Part shown: piece after piece, positions 4,879 through 5,751 of the stretch
How the letters are laid out: each line of letters opens with the position of its first letter
Numbering within the stretch: the first letter of the stretch is position 1
Assembly: GCA_023411775.1 (NCBI GenBank)
Contig: JAEYOL010000215.1
Location: forward strand, 1-5,751
Reading direction: 5' to 3'
Length of the DNA stretch: 5,751 bases
From: Bacteroidota bacterium
Lineage (GTDB): Bacteria; Bacteroidota; Bacteroidia; Chitinophagales; Chitinophagaceae
Notes under the pieces: generated by a model
Told to the model about the DNA's origin: nothing
Database searches by the model: none
The model's input: the letters and a program-made list of their open reading frames with translations, nothing else
Position numbers and translations under genes: made by a program

Positions 4879-5751
4879 ATGATGAAAAAAATTGAGTGGC
4901 GGCTTTTGGTGAGGGTGATGATACTATTCGTCACACTGTGCCTGGCTGCTTTCCTGGTGATGAAGGGTAACTATGTGTACCTGTTGATCGTGGTGCCTGT
5001 GATCATTTATGAACTGGTGGAGTTTTACAGGTTCCACCAGAAAGCACACCGGGAGCTGGACCAGTTCGTAGAAGCCGTTCACTATCGTGATTTCTCCCGG
5101 TATTTTGATGTAAAGCATGCCCCCGCCGATATTCAACCCTTACGTAAAGGATTCAACGAGATCAACAGCACTTTCAAAGTAATCAGCAAAGAAAAAGAAA
5201 CACAGTACCAGTACCTTCAAAAAATTCTGGAGCTGGTAGATACGGGCATATTATCCTACGAAGAGCAAAGCGGCGAAGTGGTCTGGATGAATGAATCATT
5301 GAAAAAAATGCTACAGCTCCCCTATCTAAAAACAATCTATTCTCTTGGAAAACGCGACCAGGATCTTTGCGAATCGATCATTTCACTGAAACCTGGTGAG
5401 AATAAGGTAGCGACCGCGCATCCTGAACGTTCTTCATTCAAAATACTTCTATCTGCCACGGCCTTTCAAACAGAAGGAAAGGTGTACAAACTGATCGCCT
5501 TCCAGAACGTGAATGAAGCACTGGATGAAACCGAATCCAAAGCATGGCAAAAACTTCTGAGCGTGCTCACGCATGAGATCATGAATTCTGTAGCGCCCAT
5601 TTCATCACTGGCCGAAACATTAAAACACAGGCTTCAGAAATCAGTGCCGGTCCTCAACAATGATTCAGGAGCGGTGGATGATTTGGAGATCGGCATCGAA
5701 ACTATAAAAAGAAGAAGCGAAGGCCTCCTCAAATTTGCAGAAACCTACCGT
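4879..5751 (+). CDS. NtrY-like sensor histidine kinase, N-terminal part (cut by window edge)
   Basis: The frame opens at ATG 4879 (a second ATG follows at 4882) and stays open for 291 codons to the right edge. Two hydrophobic helices at about 9-28 and 31-50 are separated by only a couple of residues (KGN), so there is almost no periplasmic sensor loop and sensing is probably in the membrane or cytoplasm. A linker (about 51-105) leads to a PAS-like domain (about 106-215, with LVDTGILSYEEQSGEVVWMN). The dimerisation/phospho-acceptor domain starts near 222, and the H-box LLSVLTHEIMNSVAPISSL puts the phosphorylated histidine at H232. The ATP-binding domain would lie beyond the window. HEIMNS is the H-box form I recall from NtrY-like kinases of Bacteroidota that pair with NtrC-family regulators, which fits the gene upstream. 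The 118-nt gap to that gene is filled mainly by repeats; co-transcription is likely but a separate promoter is possible. Confidence 0.93.
   Translation, partial: MMKKIEWRLLVRVMILFVTLCLAAFLVMKGNYVYLLIVVPVIIYELVEFYRFHQKAHRELDQFVEAVHYRDFSRYFDVKHAPADIQPLRKGFNEINSTFKVISKEKETQYQYLQKILELVDTGILSYEEQSGEVVWMNESLKKMLQLPYLKTIYSLGKRDQDLCESIISLKPGENKVATAHPERSSFKILLSATAFQTEGKVYKLIAFQNVNEALDETESKAWQKLLSVLTHEIMNSVAPISSLAETLKHRLQKSVPVLNNDSGAVDDLEIGIETIKRRSEGLLKFAETYR

Noticed and set aside
4924..5136. 70-codon minus-strand ORF opposite the histidine kinase
   Set aside because: It is antisense to the kinase's membrane and linker region, which is read in the coherent plus-strand frame.

Overview
The window looks like a chromosomal segment from a member of the Bacteroidota, probably Chitinophagia or a close relative. 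This is inferred from several traits: a MacB-type permease with the N-terminus typical of the phylum, start codons preceded by A/T-rich DNA with almost no Shine-Dalgarno sequences, an NtrC/NtrY-style two-component pair of the kind common in the phylum, and a short dispersed-looking repeat in one intergenic gap. No species can be named from the sequence alone.

The left half (1-3022) is a minus-strand operon for an ABC-type tripartite efflux system. In transcription order it holds a MacA/HlyD-type membrane-fusion protein (3022-1769, probable GTG start), a 64-residue Lys/Cys-rich exported protein (1732-1538), a LolD/MacB-class ATPase (1507-830) and the first 273 codons of a MacB/FtsX-type permease (820 to the window edge). 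Gaps are 36, 30 and 9 nt, so one transcript is likely.

The middle (3023-3401) is a 379-bp divergent intergenic region. It contains a perfect 12-bp inverted repeat whose two copies lie 81 and 94 nt upstream of the two divergent genes, a 13-bp palindrome almost exactly at its centre, a second 7-9-7 palindrome on the efflux side, and one weak Bacteroidota-type promoter on the plus strand. I found no GG-N10-GC sigma-54 promoter on either strand.

The right half (3402-5751) runs on the plus strand. It holds a complete NtrC-family sigma-54-activator response regulator (452 aa), a 118-nt gap built mostly of a 7-bp tandem repeat interrupted by a GC-rich palindromic-type repeat, and the N-terminal 291 residues of an NtrY-like membrane histidine kinase cut by the window edge.

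The likely working model is that the kinase senses a membrane or envelope condition and phosphorylates the regulator, which then controls the divergent efflux operon and perhaps its own expression through the shared intergenic region. This layout is familiar in Bacteroidota and I do not see an entirely new system. The less explained parts are the symmetric intergenic motifs, the small operon-embedded protein and the repeat element.
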